Shown: positions 43,730 to 53,211 of the stretch, piece by piece
How the letters are laid out: each line of letters opens with the position of its first letter
Position numbering within the stretch: position 1 is the first letter of the stretch
Source of the DNA: Ilumatobacter fluminis
GTDB taxonomy: Bacteria; Actinomycetota; Acidimicrobiia; Acidimicrobiales; Ilumatobacteraceae
DNA length: 64,000 nt
Direction of reading: 5' to 3'
NCBI RefSeq assembly: GCF_004364865.1
Contig: NZ_SOAU01000001.1
Coordinates: forward strand, 2,140,001-2,204,000
The notes under the pieces: model-generated
The model's input: only the letters and a program-made list of their open reading frames with translations
The model's database searches: none
Told to the model about the DNA's origin: nothing
Program-made: the position numbers and the translations under genes

Positions 43730-43975
43730 TTACGGCTCGATGAAGATGCATTCTCCCGGGCACTCTTCGGCGGATTCGACGACGGCGTCGATCTGGCTGT
43801 CGGGGAACTCGGCGAGTCCCTCGGCACCCTGGGGGTTGCCCTTCGCCTCGGCGAAGATCTTGTCGCCTTCGACCACATAGGCAAGGCCGTCGTCGAGCAG
43901 GGTGAACACGTCGGGGGCGATCTCTTCGCACAGCCCGTCGCCGGTGCAGAGATCCTGATCGATCCAGACCTTCAT
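43730..43975 (-). CDS. Ferredoxin, single Fe-S cluster
   Basis: 81 aa acidic ferredoxin. Ligand pattern: C10, D13, C16 (CTGDGLC) and C72-Pro, with another Cys at 76. The second Cys of the usual CxxCxxC is Asp, which is typical of [3Fe-4S] ferredoxins that serve P450s, though a [4Fe-4S] cluster is possible. In other actinobacteria a ferredoxin gene stands at this place between trmI and arc, and its role there is unknown. GAAGGAG about 10 nt upstream of the ATG is a good ribosome site. Confidence 0.92.
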   Translation of the reverse strand: MKVWIDQDLCTGDGLCEEIAPDVFTLLDDGLAYVVEGDKIFAEAKGNPQGAEGLAEFPDSQIDAVVESAEECPGECIFIEP

Positions 43976-44096
43976 GTGAATTCAGACTCCTTCGAGCGGG
44001 AAATAGACAGTGCCGAGTTTACACGGCCGACCCCTCGGAAACGAACATGACGCCCAGATCCGACCAGGTCGTGACCTTCGTCCCATGTCCGGGCGG

Positions 44097-45059
44097 TCAG
44101 CGGGATCCGACGCCGGCGAGCCGGTCGACGACCTCGCCGAACTCTCGCACGGTGTCGCCGATGATGTCGGCCACGGGACGCACCGAGTCGATCCGACCCG
44201 CGACCTGTCCCGACAGGGCGATCGCCGCTTCCATGTCGCCGCCGTAGTAGAGCGACTTCGCGTCACCGAAGTCGGCGAACACGTTGTGCTCGGCGTCGAC
44301 GAGTGCGGTCGTCCGCCCGGTCTTGAGCGCACGCAGGGCGGGGGAGTGGCGCTGGTTCAGGAGCACGGTGTCGGTCTCGGCGGCGTCGACGATCGCCTGC
44401 TTCCAGTTGTCGTGCACCGGTGACTCGGCGGCCGACACCATCCGGGTGCCCATCTGGACGCCTTGGGCCCCGAGGGCGAACGCGGCCGCCATCGTGGCGC
44501 CGTCGGTGATGCCGCCGGCGGCGATCACCGGCACGTCGACGCGCGAGCACACGAGCGGCAGCAGCACCATCGTCGAGACCGGGGTCGGCGACTTGAAGCC
44601 GCCGCCTTCACCGCCTTCGACGATCAGCCCGTCGACGCCGGCGTCGACCGCCTTCAGCGCTGCCTGCAGGGTCGGCACGACGTGGTACACGATGAGGCCC
44701 GCTTCCTTGAGCGTCGAGGTGTACTTGGTGGGCGAACCGGCCGACGTGGTGACGAACTCCACACCCTGCTCGATCACGAACTCGGCGATCGACGGGTCGC
44801 GGACGAATGCCTGCGCGATGTTCACACCGAAGGGTCGGTCGGTGAGATCCTTCATGGTCCGGATCTCGTCCTTGACGGCGTCGAGTTCGCCCGACGACGT
44901 CTCGATGATCCCCATCGCCCCGGCCTGCGACACGGCGGAAGCGAGCTGACTGCGGGCGATCCAGCCCATCGGGGCCTGCACGATCGGGATCTCGACGCCG
45001 AGCTGGCGGGTCACGGTGTTGTCGAACGCGGCGGGGAGGGCGGACGATGTGGCGGTCAT
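44097..45059 (-). CDS. Nitronate monooxygenase (NMO/2-nitropropane dioxygenase family)
   Basis: 320 aa FMN-binding TIM barrel. Signatures: VQAPMGWIARSQLASAVSQ at the N-terminus, VPVIAAGGITDGATMAAAFALGAQGVQMGTR (the phosphate-binding GGI and GT region, about residues 168-198), and EGGEGGGF near the active site. NMO oxidises alkyl nitronates; family members also include enoyl reductases, so substrate is uncertain. TAGGTT lies 8 nt before the ATG. Divergent from arc. Confidence 0.9.
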   Translation of the reverse strand: MTATSSALPAAFDNTVTRQLGVEIPIVQAPMGWIARSQLASAVSQAGAMGIIETSSGELDAVKDEIRTMKDLTDRPFGVNIAQAFVRDPSIAEFVIEQGVEFVTTSAGSPTKYTSTLKEAGLIVYHVVPTLQAALKAVDAGVDGLIVEGGEGGGFKSPTPVSTMVLLPLVCSRVDVPVIAAGGITDGATMAAAFALGAQGVQMGTRMVSAAESPVHDNWKQAIVDAAETDTVLLNQRHSPALRALKTGRTTALVDAEHNVFADFGDAKSLYYGGDMEAAIALSGQVAGRIDSVRPVADIIGDTVREFGEVVDRLAGVGSR

Positions 45060-45188
45060 GGCCCGGCAACCTACCGATGAGCACCAGGACCGGACGAGCC
45101 AGCCACGGATGGCGTTTCGGTGCCACGCGAGATCGCAGACGCGCGTGTAGGTTCAGACCAAGAGCACACGACCGGAAAGGAAACGGAC

Positions 45189-46919
45189 GTGGACGACAGC
45201 GTGAACAGCGACGACCACCAGGCGAACGAGCGTGCCGCACTCGAGGCGCAGCTCACCATGGCCGCGGAAGAGAACGCCCATCTGCGTTCTCGGCTGGCCG
45301 ACACGCCGAACCGCATCCGCTCGCTCGAGGAGCGGCTGCTCGAGACGAAGGGCCAGTTGTCGCAGGCGACGGCCCAGAACGAGAAACTGAGCTACACCCT
45401 CCGCGAGGCGCGCGAGCACATCGCGTCACTGCGCGACGAGGTCGACAAGCTCACCCAACCGCCGAATGCGTACGGCGTCGTGGTCGGCCTCAACGACGAC
45501 GACACGATCGACATTCTCACCAGCGGCCGCAAGATGCGGGTCCAGGTGCATCCCGAGATCGACCTCGACCTGCTCGAGATCGGCGCCGAGGTCGCGTTGA
45601 ACGAGAGCTTCAACGTGATCGACGCCCGTCACCCCGACACGACCGGCGACGTGGTGTCGCTGAAGGAAGTGATGGACGACGGCGTCCGGGCGATCGTCGT
45701 CGGCCGCGCCGACGAAGAACTCGTCGTCGAACTGGCGAGCCAGATCCGCGGTGTGCGGCTCCGTGCGGGCGACATGCTCCGGCTCGACCCCCGGTCGAAC
45801 ATGCTGCTCGAGAAGCTGCCACGGCCCGAGGTCGAAGACCTGCTGCTCGAAGAGGTCCCCGACATCAGCTACGCCGACATCGGCGGCCTCGACGACCAGA
45901 TCGAGGAGATCGCCGACGCCGTCGAACTGCCCTTCCTGCACCAGGACCTCTTCGCCGAGCATCGCCTGCCGGCACCGAAGGGCATCCTGCTCTACGGGCC
46001 GCCCGGCTGCGGCAAGACCCTGATCGCCAAGGCGGTGGCCAACAGCCTGGCCAAGAAGGTCGCCGACAAGATGGGGGAGGGCAAGGGCCGCTCCTACTTC
46101 ATCAACATCAAGGGCCCCGAACTGCTCAACAAGTACGTCGGAGAGACCGAGCGCCAGATCCGCCTCGTGTTCCAGCGAGCTCGTGAGAAGAGCGAGGAGG
46201 GGTGGCCCGTCATCGTGTTCTTCGACGAGATGGACTCGATGTTCCGCACCCGTGGCTCGGGCATCAGCTCCGACATGGAATCGACGATCGTCCCCCAGCT
46301 GCTCGCCGAGATCGACGGTGTCGAGGGGCTCCGCAACGTCATCGTGATCGGTGCGACCAACCGCGAAGACCTGATCGATCCGGCGATCCTGCGTCCCGGC
46401 CGTCTCGACGTGAAGATCAAGATCGAGCGTCCGAGCGCCGCTGCGGCAACGGCGATCTTCGCTCGCTATCTGACCGACGAGATCCCGATCATGGAGGGCG
46501 AGGACGTCCCCGTGATGATCGACCGCACGGTCGAGGAGATGTACCGCGACGACGACGCCAACCGGTTCCTCGAGGTGACCTACCAGAACGGCGACAAGGA
46601 GATCCTGTACTACAAGGACTTCGCGAGTGGCGCCATGATCGAGAACATCGTCCGTCGCGCCAAGAAGTTGGCGATCAAGCGGGTGATCAGCGGTGGCACG
46701 CGCGGCGTGTGCGCCGACGACCTGATCGCGTCGATCAAGCAAGAGTACAAGGAGCACGAGGACCTGCCGAACACGACGAACCCGGACGACTGGGCGAAGA
46801 TCTCCGGCAAGAAGGGCGAACGGATCGTGTTCATCCGCACCCTCGTCAACCAGGGCGACGATCACGACCCGCTCGGTGGTCGCACGATCGAACGCACCCA
46901 GACCGGTCAGTACCTGTAG
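45189..46919 (+). CDS. arc: Proteasomal ATPase ARC/Mpa
   Basis: 576 aa. N-terminal coiled coil (about residues 12-90, heptads with [15 protein letters not shown]), two OB domains (about 95-245), and an AAA ATPase domain with GPPGCGKT (Walker A, about 284-291), [11 protein letters not shown] (Walker B) and [11 protein letters not shown] (box VII). The C-terminus GQYL is the HbYX-like tail that docks on the 20S core. It unfolds pupylated proteins and feeds them to PrcBA. GTG start after AAAGGAAA. Some genes intervene before dop, unlike in mycobacteria. Confidence 0.97.
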   Translation: MDDSVNSDDHQANERAALEAQLTMAAEENAHLRSRLADTPNRIRSLEERLLETKGQLSQATAQNEKLSYTLREAREHIASLRDEVDKLTQPPNAYGVVVGLNDDDTIDILTSGRKMRVQVHPEIDLDLLEIGAEVALNESFNVIDARHPDTTGDVVSLKEVMDDGVRAIVVGRADEELVVELASQIRGVRLRAGDMLRLDPRSNMLLEKLPRPEVEDLLLEEVPDISYADIGGLDDQIEEIADAVELPFLHQDLFAEHRLPAPKGILLYGPPGCGKTLIAKAVANSLAKKVADKMGEGKGRSYFINIKGPELLNKYVGETERQIRLVFQRAREKSEEGWPVIVFFDEMDSMFRTRGSGISSDMESTIVPQLLAEIDGVEGLRNVIVIGATNREDLIDPAILRPGRLDVKIKIERPSAAAATAIFARYLTDEIPIMEGEDVPVMIDRTVEEMYRDDDANRFLEVTYQNGDKEILYYKDFASGAMIENIVRRAKKLAIKRVISGGTRGVCADDLIASIKQEYKEHEDLPNTTNPDDWAKISGKKGERIVFIRTLVNQGDDHDPLGGRTIERTQTGQYL

Positions 46920-46925
46920 CGGTTC

Positions 46926-47327
46926 GTGGCCCCGATCGCTCTGCGCCTCTCGTGGCGCACCTGGGTGCGTTGGGTCGCGGCGCTCGCCGTCACGCTCGCC
47001 GTCGGGATCCTTGCGGCGACCGACTCGGTGCCGTGGTACTTCCGGATCGTCGCCGTGTTCGGCTTCCTCGGCGGCATGGTGGTGTTGCTCGATGTCGTCC
47101 TGTTCATCCGGACGTGGGACGTCGACGGTCAGCGGTGGTGGGTGCCTCGCCTGACGTCGCGCGGTCGCATCATCCCGGTCGACGACCGGCGGGTGGTCGA
47201 ACTGCACCACACGTATCCGGCGCGCCTGCGCATCTCGGGCGACAAGGGCCAACGCGATCTCGTCATGAACCCGCTGGTCAGCGTTCGCGATCTCGACCGC
47301 TGGTTCGACCGCATCGCCATGGCATAG
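46926..47327 (+). CDS. Small hypothetical membrane protein
   Basis: 133 aa. Two transmembrane segments (about residues 13-31 and 40-60), then a soluble C-terminal part with several Arg/Asp pairs (RVVELHHTYPARLRISGDKG). No family recognised; the shape is like PH-domain-type membrane proteins. GTG start 6 nt after the arc stop, so it is likely in the arc transcript. Confidence 0.72.
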   Translation: MAPIALRLSWRTWVRWVAALAVTLAVGILAATDSVPWYFRIVAVFGFLGGMVVLLDVVLFIRTWDVDGQRWWVPRLTSRGRIIPVDDRRVVELHHTYPARLRISGDKGQRDLVMNPLVSVRDLDRWFDRIAMA

Positions 47328-47338
47328 CGGAAGGGGTC

Positions 47339-47417
47339 GGAAGGGGTCAGGCACCATCTGGCGTGCCACGTCGCGGTGGTCGTCAGGTCGAATGCCAGAT
47401 GGTGCCTGACCCCTTCC
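47339..47417. repeat. Long inverted repeat, copy 2 of a two-copy element
   Basis: Perfect 24-bp arms (47339-47362 and 47394-47417) with a 31-nt spacer. It shares the core GGGGTCAGGCACC, arm layout and a GGCGTGC junction with the element at 20211-20294, but the outer arm bases differ (ATCTGG instead of TTCTGG). An extra imperfect copy of GGAAGGGGTC precedes the left arm at about 47329-47338. It separates two convergent genes. Confidence 0.92.
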
Positions 47418-47419
47418 GG

Positions 47420-48403
47420 TCACCGCCAGGCGGCGTGGATGAGATCGAGGCTGCGGAGCCTGTCCTCGAGGTCGTAGGTGGCCGCCGTGAGCATCAGTTC
47501 GTCTGCTTTGGTCCGGTGGACGAGATCTCGCAACCCCTCGACCACCCGTTCGGTGCTGCCGATCAGCTGCTGTGATGGCATGGTCCGCGCCTGCTGGGCG
47601 TCGGGGTGGTCGACGGCAGCGTCGGGGGACACGAGCGGATTCCGCTTGTTCGTGCGGATCCCCAATCGGAGGATCTGGCTCGGGAGCCCGATGCGCGCCG
47701 CCTCGTCGTCGGTCTCGGCCGCCAGCGCACCGACGCCGAGGATGAGGTACGGCTCATCGAGCACCGGTGACGGCTCGAACTTGTCGAGGTAGAGCTGCGA
47801 TGCGAGGTTCGTCTGACCGGTGTCGAAGTGGTGGGCGTAGGCGAACGGCAGGCCGAGCATGCCGGCCAGCTGAGCGCTGTAGCCCGACGACCCGAGCAGT
47901 GCCACGGTGGGGGAGCTGGTGAGCACCGGCGTCGCACGGAACGAGGTCCACATCCCTTCGTCGCCCCGCTGGTCGCCGAGCATCCCCATCACGTCGATCA
48001 GGTCGCGCGGGAATTTCTCGACGCTCTCGTGCGGATGACGGCCGAACGCCGACGCGGTCCGCGGATCGGTGCCCGGAGCCCGACCGATACCGAGGTCGAT
48101 CCGGCCGGGGTACAGCGACTCGAGCAGTGCGAACTGCTCGGCGATCGCGAGCGGTGCGTGGTTGGGGAGCATGACGCCGCCCGAGCCGACCTTGATCCGT
48201 TCGGTCGTGGCGGCGAGGTGCGCTGCGAGCACGCCCGGCGTCGTCGACGCGACCGTTCCCATGTTGTGGTGTTCAGCGACCCAGAACCGCAGGAAGCCGA
48301 GCCGATCGGCGTGTTGAGCCAACCGGGTGGTGTGGTCGAGTGCGAGCGACGACGTGCCGCCGTCACGCACGACCGACAGGTCGAGGACCGAGAGGGGGAT
48401 CAC
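47420..48403 (-). CDS. LLM-class flavin-dependent oxidoreductase
   Basis: 327 aa bacterial luciferase-like TIM barrel. The N-terminal PLSVLDLS and FWVAEHHNMG, the internal ERIKVGSGGVMLPNHAPL and YPGRIDLGIGRAPGTDP are typical of the MsnO8/luciferase-like subgroup. It uses reduced flavin and O2; substrate unknown. GTG start at 48403. It is convergent with the arc-linked gene and its stop is 3 nt from the inverted repeat. Confidence 0.92.
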   Translation of the reverse strand: MIPLSVLDLSVVRDGGTSSLALDHTTRLAQHADRLGFLRFWVAEHHNMGTVASTTPGVLAAHLAATTERIKVGSGGVMLPNHAPLAIAEQFALLESLYPGRIDLGIGRAPGTDPRTASAFGRHPHESVEKFPRDLIDVMGMLGDQRGDEGMWTSFRATPVLTSSPTVALLGSSGYSAQLAGMLGLPFAYAHHFDTGQTNLASQLYLDKFEPSPVLDEPYLILGVGALAAETDDEAARIGLPSQILRLGIRTNKRNPLVSPDAAVDHPDAQQARTMPSQQLIGSTERVVEGLRDLVHRTKADELMLTAATYDLEDRLRSLDLIHAAWR

Positions 48404-48453
48404 CCGTGCGACGGTATCGGCGTCGGGCGCGAGCGACGAGTGGCGGCCGCCAC

Positions 48454-49308
48454 TCAGCGGACGATCGCGACCGGGCTGTGGCTGTGGCTCGCCAGATCGA
48501 GGCTCGTCGATCCGAGCAGGAGGCCCCGGAACCCGCCTCGGCCGCGCGACCCGACCACGATGAGGTCGGCCTCGCGTGACTCCTCGATCAGGGCGAACTC
48601 CGGCGTGCCGTTCACCGGGCGGGCGGTCACGGTGACGGCCGGATCGACGTCGGCGGCAGCGATCACCCGCTCGACGACCGCGATCGCGTCGGCGTCGAGG
48701 TCGTCGAAGTCACCGCCGGCGTTCGAGAACCGCCCGGCGGCGACCATCGGCACGAACCAGGCGTGCACGGCGTCGATGCGGGCCTCGGGGAACATCATCG
48801 CCGCGAACCGGAGCGCACGGACCGACTCGTTCTCGCCGTCTTCCAGGTCGTGATCGTCGACGCCGACCACCACGTGCAAAGGCTCCGGCGCATGGTCGCC
48901 CCGGCACACGACCACCGGGCACTCGGCGTGGTGGATGACGTGGTTGGCGGTCGACCCGAGCACCATCGTCGCCTGGCCCGAACCCTGGTGACCGACCGCG
49001 ACCACGTCGGCGTTGCGTTCGGCGGCGACGTCGACGATCGCCCGGCCAGCGTGGCCCTGCACCGCCATCGGTTCGATCCGGTCGTCGTCGATCCGGTCGA
49101 TCAGCTCGGCGAGCCCCTGCGCGGCGACGCGCTCCATGTCGTCGACCGGGATCATCGCCAAGGTGTCGATGCCGACCATCGTCGGGAGGCTCCAGGCGTG
49201 GACGGCGACGATCGAGTCGTTGGCGTAGGCGGCCGCTCGGGCCCACTCGAGGGCGCGTCCGCCCTCATCGGTCGCGTCGACGCCCACCACGAATGTCCGA
49301 GAAGTCAT
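48454..49308 (-). CDS. Universal stress protein, two UspA domains
   Basis: 284 aa with two tandem Usp domains. Both keep the ATP-binding signature: GHQGSGQATMVLGSTANHVI (about residues 108-127) and GSRGRGGFRGLLLGSTSLDL (about 249-268), i.e. G-x2-G-x9-GS(T). Usp pairs bind ATP and act in dormancy and stress responses. The ATG at 49308 is the first in the family frame. It is divergent from the acyl-CoA dehydrogenase. Confidence 0.93.
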   Translation of the reverse strand: MTSRTFVVGVDATDEGGRALEWARAAAYANDSIVAVHAWSLPTMVGIDTLAMIPVDDMERVAAQGLAELIDRIDDDRIEPMAVQGHAGRAIVDVAAERNADVVAVGHQGSGQATMVLGSTANHVIHHAECPVVVCRGDHAPEPLHVVVGVDDHDLEDGENESVRALRFAAMMFPEARIDAVHAWFVPMVAAGRFSNAGGDFDDLDADAIAVVERVIAAADVDPAVTVTARPVNGTPEFALIEESREADLIVVGSRGRGGFRGLLLGSTSLDLASHSHSPVAIVR

Positions 49309-49390
49309 GTCGCGAGTCTCGCCGATGCAGCGCCGTCGCGCATGCGTCGCGGTTTCCGAGCACGACCGTGCGCCGCATACGGTGAGCGGC

Positions 49391-50623
49391 ATGTACGCAT
49401 GGTCCGAGGAACACCAGATGATCCGCACCGCGATGAAGGACTTCATCGCGAAGGAGATCATCCCGATCCGTGACGATCTCGAGCACGGCGACCTGCCGCC
49501 GTACGAGGTGCTCCGCAAGCTGTACACCCAGTTCGGGATCGCCGAACAGGCGGAGGCCTCGTTCTGGAAGCGCCTCGAGTTCGACAAGCAGGTGGCGGCG
49601 GGCGAGGTCGACCCGTCCGACCGTCCGAGCCGCCACAGTGGGGGAGACGCCGGCTTCTCGCTGATCCCGACGATCGAGTTGTGCCGCCAGTGCCCGGGTC
49701 TCGTGACGGCGCTCGGGGTTTCGACCGGTCTCACGGCCTCTGCGATCAACGGCAAGGGCACGATCGCCCAGCGCGAGCGGTGGGTGCCCGACCTGCTGAC
49801 GCTGCGGACGGTCGGTGCGTGGGCGATCACCGAACCCAACTCCGGTTCGGACGCGTTCGGTTCGATGTTGGCGACCGCTCGGCGCGACGGCGACGAGTAC
49901 GTCCTCAACGGCAACAAGACGTTCATCACGAACGGTCCCTACGCCGACACGATCGTCTTCATCTGCAAGCTCGACGAGGGCAACGACCCCAAGGAGCGCA
50001 AGGTGCTCAGCTTCGTGCTCGACGCCGGCATGGAGGGCCTCACCCAGACGCCCCCGCTCCGCAAGATGGGCATGCACTCGTCGCCGACCGGCGAACTGTT
50101 CCTCGACGACGTGCGCGTCGGCAAGGACCGCCTGATCGGCGAGGACGAGGACCCGAAGTCGGGCGGCGGCCGTTCCGGTGCGAAGGCCACGTTCCAGCAG
50201 GAGCGTGCCGGCGTGGCCGCCATGGCGCTCGGCATCATCGAGCAGTGTCTCGAGGTGTCGGTCGCCTACGCGAAGGAGCGTGTCCAGTTCGGCCAGCCGA
50301 TCGGTGAGTTCCAGCTGATCCAGCAGAAGCTGGCGACGATGGAGGTCGCCCGGATGAACATCCAGAACCTCGTCTGGCGCACGATCGAGATGTCGAACGC
50401 CGGCGAGACGATGACGTTCGCCGAGGCGTCCGCGATGAAGCTCTACTCGGCCCAGCAGGCCACCGCGTGCGCCCTCGAAGCGGTGCAGTTGCACGGCGGC
50501 AACGGCTACATGGCCGAGTACCACGTCGAACAGCTGGCCCGCGACGCCAAGGTGCTCCAGATCTACGCCGGCACCGACGAGATCCAGACCCGGGCGATCG
50601 CCAAGGCCCTGCTGGCCGACTGA
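49391..50623 (+). CDS. Acyl-CoA dehydrogenase
   Basis: 410 aa FAD enzyme of beta-oxidation type. Signatures: WAITEPNSGSDAFGS (FAD/substrate), the QQERAGVAAMALG helix, and QLHGGNGYMAEY near the C-terminus. The usual catalytic Glu in YEGT is replaced here by Ala (IYAGTDEIQ), as in isovaleryl-CoA and long-chain enzymes, where a Glu in the helix at the QQER position does the work; that Glu is present. The acyl group is not readable. TACGGT is 7 nt before the ATG. Confidence 0.93.
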   Translation: MYAWSEEHQMIRTAMKDFIAKEIIPIRDDLEHGDLPPYEVLRKLYTQFGIAEQAEASFWKRLEFDKQVAAGEVDPSDRPSRHSGGDAGFSLIPTIELCRQCPGLVTALGVSTGLTASAINGKGTIAQRERWVPDLLTLRTVGAWAITEPNSGSDAFGSMLATARRDGDEYVLNGNKTFITNGPYADTIVFICKLDEGNDPKERKVLSFVLDAGMEGLTQTPPLRKMGMHSSPTGELFLDDVRVGKDRLIGEDEDPKSGGGRSGAKATFQQERAGVAAMALGIIEQCLEVSVAYAKERVQFGQPIGEFQLIQQKLATMEVARMNIQNLVWRTIEMSNAGETMTFAEASAMKLYSAQQATACALEAVQLHGGNGYMAEYHVEQLARDAKVLQIYAGTDEIQTRAIAKALLAD

Positions 50624-50681
50624 GCGTTCGGTGCCGCCCGCCGCCCTCGCCGACCGGACCGATCACGGGTAGGGTGCGCGT

Positions 50682-52166
50682 ATGTCGATCCACAAGGTCT
50701 GCGGTATCGAGACCGAGTACGGCATCGTCGTGCGTGGGGGCGACAACAATCCGGTCAGCGCCTCGTCGCTCCTGATCAACGCCTACGTCAGCGCGACGTC
50801 GAAGAAGGTCGGCTGGGACTTCGAGGACGAGACCCCGGCGAACGACGCACGCGGGTTCAACCTCGACGCCGTCTTCGCGCCCGAGATCGAGACGACCCTG
50901 GTCAACGCCGTCTTGCCGAACGGTGCCCGCTACTACGTCGATCACGCCCACCCCGAGATCTCGATCCCGGAGGTCACGAACGCGCTCGAGGCGGTCACGT
51001 GGGACCGTGCCGCCGACGAGATCATCCGGCGCTCGATGCGTCACGCGGACAACATCCTCGACGACGGCGCCGAGGTCATCGTCTACAAGAACAACTCCGA
51101 CGGCAAGGGCAACAGTTACGGCTGCCACGAGAACTACCTCATGGCTCGCGAGGTGCCGTTCGGTCGGATCGCCACCCAGATCACGCCCCACTTCGTCACC
51201 CGACAGGTGTTCTGCGGTGCGGGCAAGGTCGGCTGTGAGCAACCCGGTCGTGAACCCGGCGACGTCGCGTACCAACTCAGCCAGCGGGCCGACTTCTTCG
51301 AGGAGGAGATCGGTCTCGAGACGACGCTGAAGCGTCCGATCGTGAACACCCGCGACGAGCCGCACTGCGACCCGCAGCAGTACCGCCGCCTGCACGTCAT
51401 CGCCGGCGACGCCAACATGAGCGAGGTCGCCACCTACCTGAAGGTCGGCACCACGGCGATCGTCCTCGCGATGATCGAGGACGACGTGATGGGCGACGAT
51501 CTCGTGCTCGGCAATCCGGTGCCTGCGGTGCGCCAGGTCAGTCACGACCCGACGCTCCGGCAGACGATCATGCTGCGAGACGGCCGCCGCGCCACCGCGC
51601 TCGAGATCCAGTTCGGCCTGCTCGAACGGGCCCAGAAGTACGCCCAGACCCACGGTCTCGAACCCGTCGGCGCCGACGTCGGCCACGACGTGCTCGCACG
51701 GTGGGAGACGATGCTGACGGCGCTCGAGGCCGACCCCGAGTCGGTCGCCGACCAGGTCGACTGGGTCGCCAAACGGCGCCTGGTCGACGGGTTCCGCAGC
51801 CGACACGACCTACCGGCCGACTCGCCGAAACTCAAGGCGATCGACCTGCAATACCACGATCTCCGCACCGATCGGGGCCTGGCGTACCGCGTCGGTCTCC
51901 GCACGATCGCCGACCCGGACGAGATCATCGACGCGATCACCGAACCGCCCACCACGACCAGGGCCTACTTCCGTGGCCGATGCCTGCAGAAGTTCCCCGA
52001 CGACATCGTCGCCGCCAACTGGGATTCGATGGTGTTCGACGTCGGGCGCGACCCGCTGCGTCGCGTCCCGATGATGGAGCCGCTACGCGGGACCGCCCAT
52101 CATGTTGCTACGTTGATCGACGAGAGCACCACCGCCGCCGAGCTGCTCGATCGGCTCGGCGCCTGA
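50682..52166 (+). CDS. dop: Pup deamidase/depupylase Dop
   Basis: 494 aa. Glutamine-synthetase-like fold: GIETEYGI (metal-binding Glu, about residues 8-15), YYVDHAHPE (catalytic Asp, about 86-94), [18 protein letters not shown] and [11 protein letters not shown]. The length and the internal Dop-specific loop place it in Dop rather than PafA (both are present here). It converts the C-terminal Gln of Pup to Glu and removes Pup from targets. TAGGGT lies 6 nt before the ATG. It begins the dop-pup-prcB-prcA run. Confidence 0.97.
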   Translation: MSIHKVCGIETEYGIVVRGGDNNPVSASSLLINAYVSATSKKVGWDFEDETPANDARGFNLDAVFAPEIETTLVNAVLPNGARYYVDHAHPEISIPEVTNALEAVTWDRAADEIIRRSMRHADNILDDGAEVIVYKNNSDGKGNSYGCHENYLMAREVPFGRIATQITPHFVTRQVFCGAGKVGCEQPGREPGDVAYQLSQRADFFEEEIGLETTLKRPIVNTRDEPHCDPQQYRRLHVIAGDANMSEVATYLKVGTTAIVLAMIEDDVMGDDLVLGNPVPAVRQVSHDPTLRQTIMLRDGRRATALEIQFGLLERAQKYAQTHGLEPVGADVGHDVLARWETMLTALEADPESVADQVDWVAKRRLVDGFRSRHDLPADSPKLKAIDLQYHDLRTDRGLAYRVGLRTIADPDEIIDAITEPPTTTRAYFRGRCLQKFPDDIVAANWDSMVFDVGRDPLRRVPMMEPLRGTAHHVATLIDESTTAAELLDRLGA

Positions 52167-52185
52167 CACGAGCGAGGCCATCCTC

Positions 52186-52383
52186 ATGGCAGAACGCATC
52201 AACAAGCAGAAGACCACAAGCGACCGCACCGACGAGACCGTCGAAGAAGCCGAACCCGCCGTCAGTGAGTCCGGCGAGAAGCTGAAGGCCGACCTCGACG
52301 ATCTGCTCGACGAGATCGACGAAGTGCTCGAGACCAACGCCGAAGACTTCGTGAAGTCCTACGTGCAGAAGGGCGGGCAGTAG
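52186..52383 (+). CDS. pup: Prokaryotic ubiquitin-like protein Pup
   Basis: 65 aa, intrinsically disordered and acidic, with the coiled-coil-forming helix ([20 protein letters not shown]) that binds ARC and the conserved ending [11 protein letters not shown]. The last residue is Gln, so Dop must deamidate it before PafA can link it to Lys residues. It lies 19 nt after dop and 3 nt before prcB. Confidence 0.98.
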   Translation: MAERINKQKTTSDRTDETVEEAEPAVSESGEKLKADLDDLLDEIDEVLETNAEDFVKSYVQKGGQ

Positions 52384-52386
52384 TCC

Positions 52387-53211
52387 GTGTCGATGCCGTT
52401 CTTCGAGCCCGGTGACGATCCGGGTTCGAACTTCCCGGAGCTGCTCCGGCGCGTCGGCCTGTCCGGCCACGGCGAGCAGTCCGGTCAGATCGACGTGCCG
52501 CACGCCACGACGTGCGTCGCACTCCGTTTCGCCGACGGTGTCGTCATGGCGGGCGACCGCCGGGCGACGTCGGGCAACCTGATCTCGCATCGGGCGATGG
52601 AGAAGGTCGTCCAGGCCGATCGGTACAGCGGCGTCGCCATCGCCGGTGCTGCCGGCCCGGCGATGGAGATGATCCGCCTCTTCCAGCTGCAGCTCGAGCA
52701 CTACGAGAAGGTCGAGGGTTCACCGCTCAGCCTCGAGGGCAAGGCCAACCAGCTGTCGATGATGGTGCGCGGCAACCTGCCGGCGGCCATGCAGGGCATG
52801 GTCGTCGTGCCGCTGTTCGCCGGGTACGACCTGCGACGCGACGTCGGGCGTCTGTTCGCCTACGACGTCACCGGTGGCCGCTACGAGGAGCGCGAGTACG
52901 TCGCGACCGGCTCGGGCAGCCTCCACGCCAGCACCGTGATCAAGGTCGGCTTCCGCTCGGCGATGACGCGCGACGACGCGATCGACCTGGCGGTGCGGTC
53001 GCTGTGGGAGGCCGCCGACGCCGACTCGGCCACGGGTGGCCCCGATGCCCTGCGCGGCATCTACCCGATCGTCGCCACGGTCACGTCCGACGGCTGGGAA
53101 CCGGTCGGCGACGACGATCTGGCCGAGCGCTTCCGGCGCATCGCCGACGACGTCCTCGTGCGCACCACACCGCCCGCACCCGACCCGGCGCTCGGAGGTG
53201 ACGACGCATGA
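52387..53211 (+). CDS. prcB: 20S proteasome beta subunit
   Basis: 274 aa. A 40-residue propeptide precedes the catalytic Thr41 (VPHA/TTCVALRF). The usual cleavage context in other actinobacteria is His-Gly before Thr; here it is His-Ala, which is noted in the findings. The remaining fold (GDRRAT with the catalytic Asp, AMEKVV with Lys, TGSGS) is complete. It assembles with PrcA into the 20S core. GTG start; its stop overlaps the prcA ATG by 4 nt. Confidence 0.97.
   Translation: MSMPFFEPGDDPGSNFPELLRRVGLSGHGEQSGQIDVPHATTCVALRFADGVVMAGDRRATSGNLISHRAMEKVVQADRYSGVAIAGAAGPAMEMIRLFQLQLEHYEKVEGSPLSLEGKANQLSMMVRGNLPAAMQGMVVVPLFAGYDLRRDVGRLFAYDVTGGRYEEREYVATGSGSLHASTVIKVGFRSAMTRDDAIDLAVRSLWEAADADSATGGPDALRGIYPIVATVTSDGWEPVGDDDLAERFRRIADDVLVRTTPPAPDPALGGDDA

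Noticed and set aside
52186-52383. 5-oxoprolinase acting directly on the terminal Gln of Pup
   Set aside because: Pup carries its Gln at the C-terminus, and PxpABC opens free 5-oxoproline; there is no chemical basis in the sequence.
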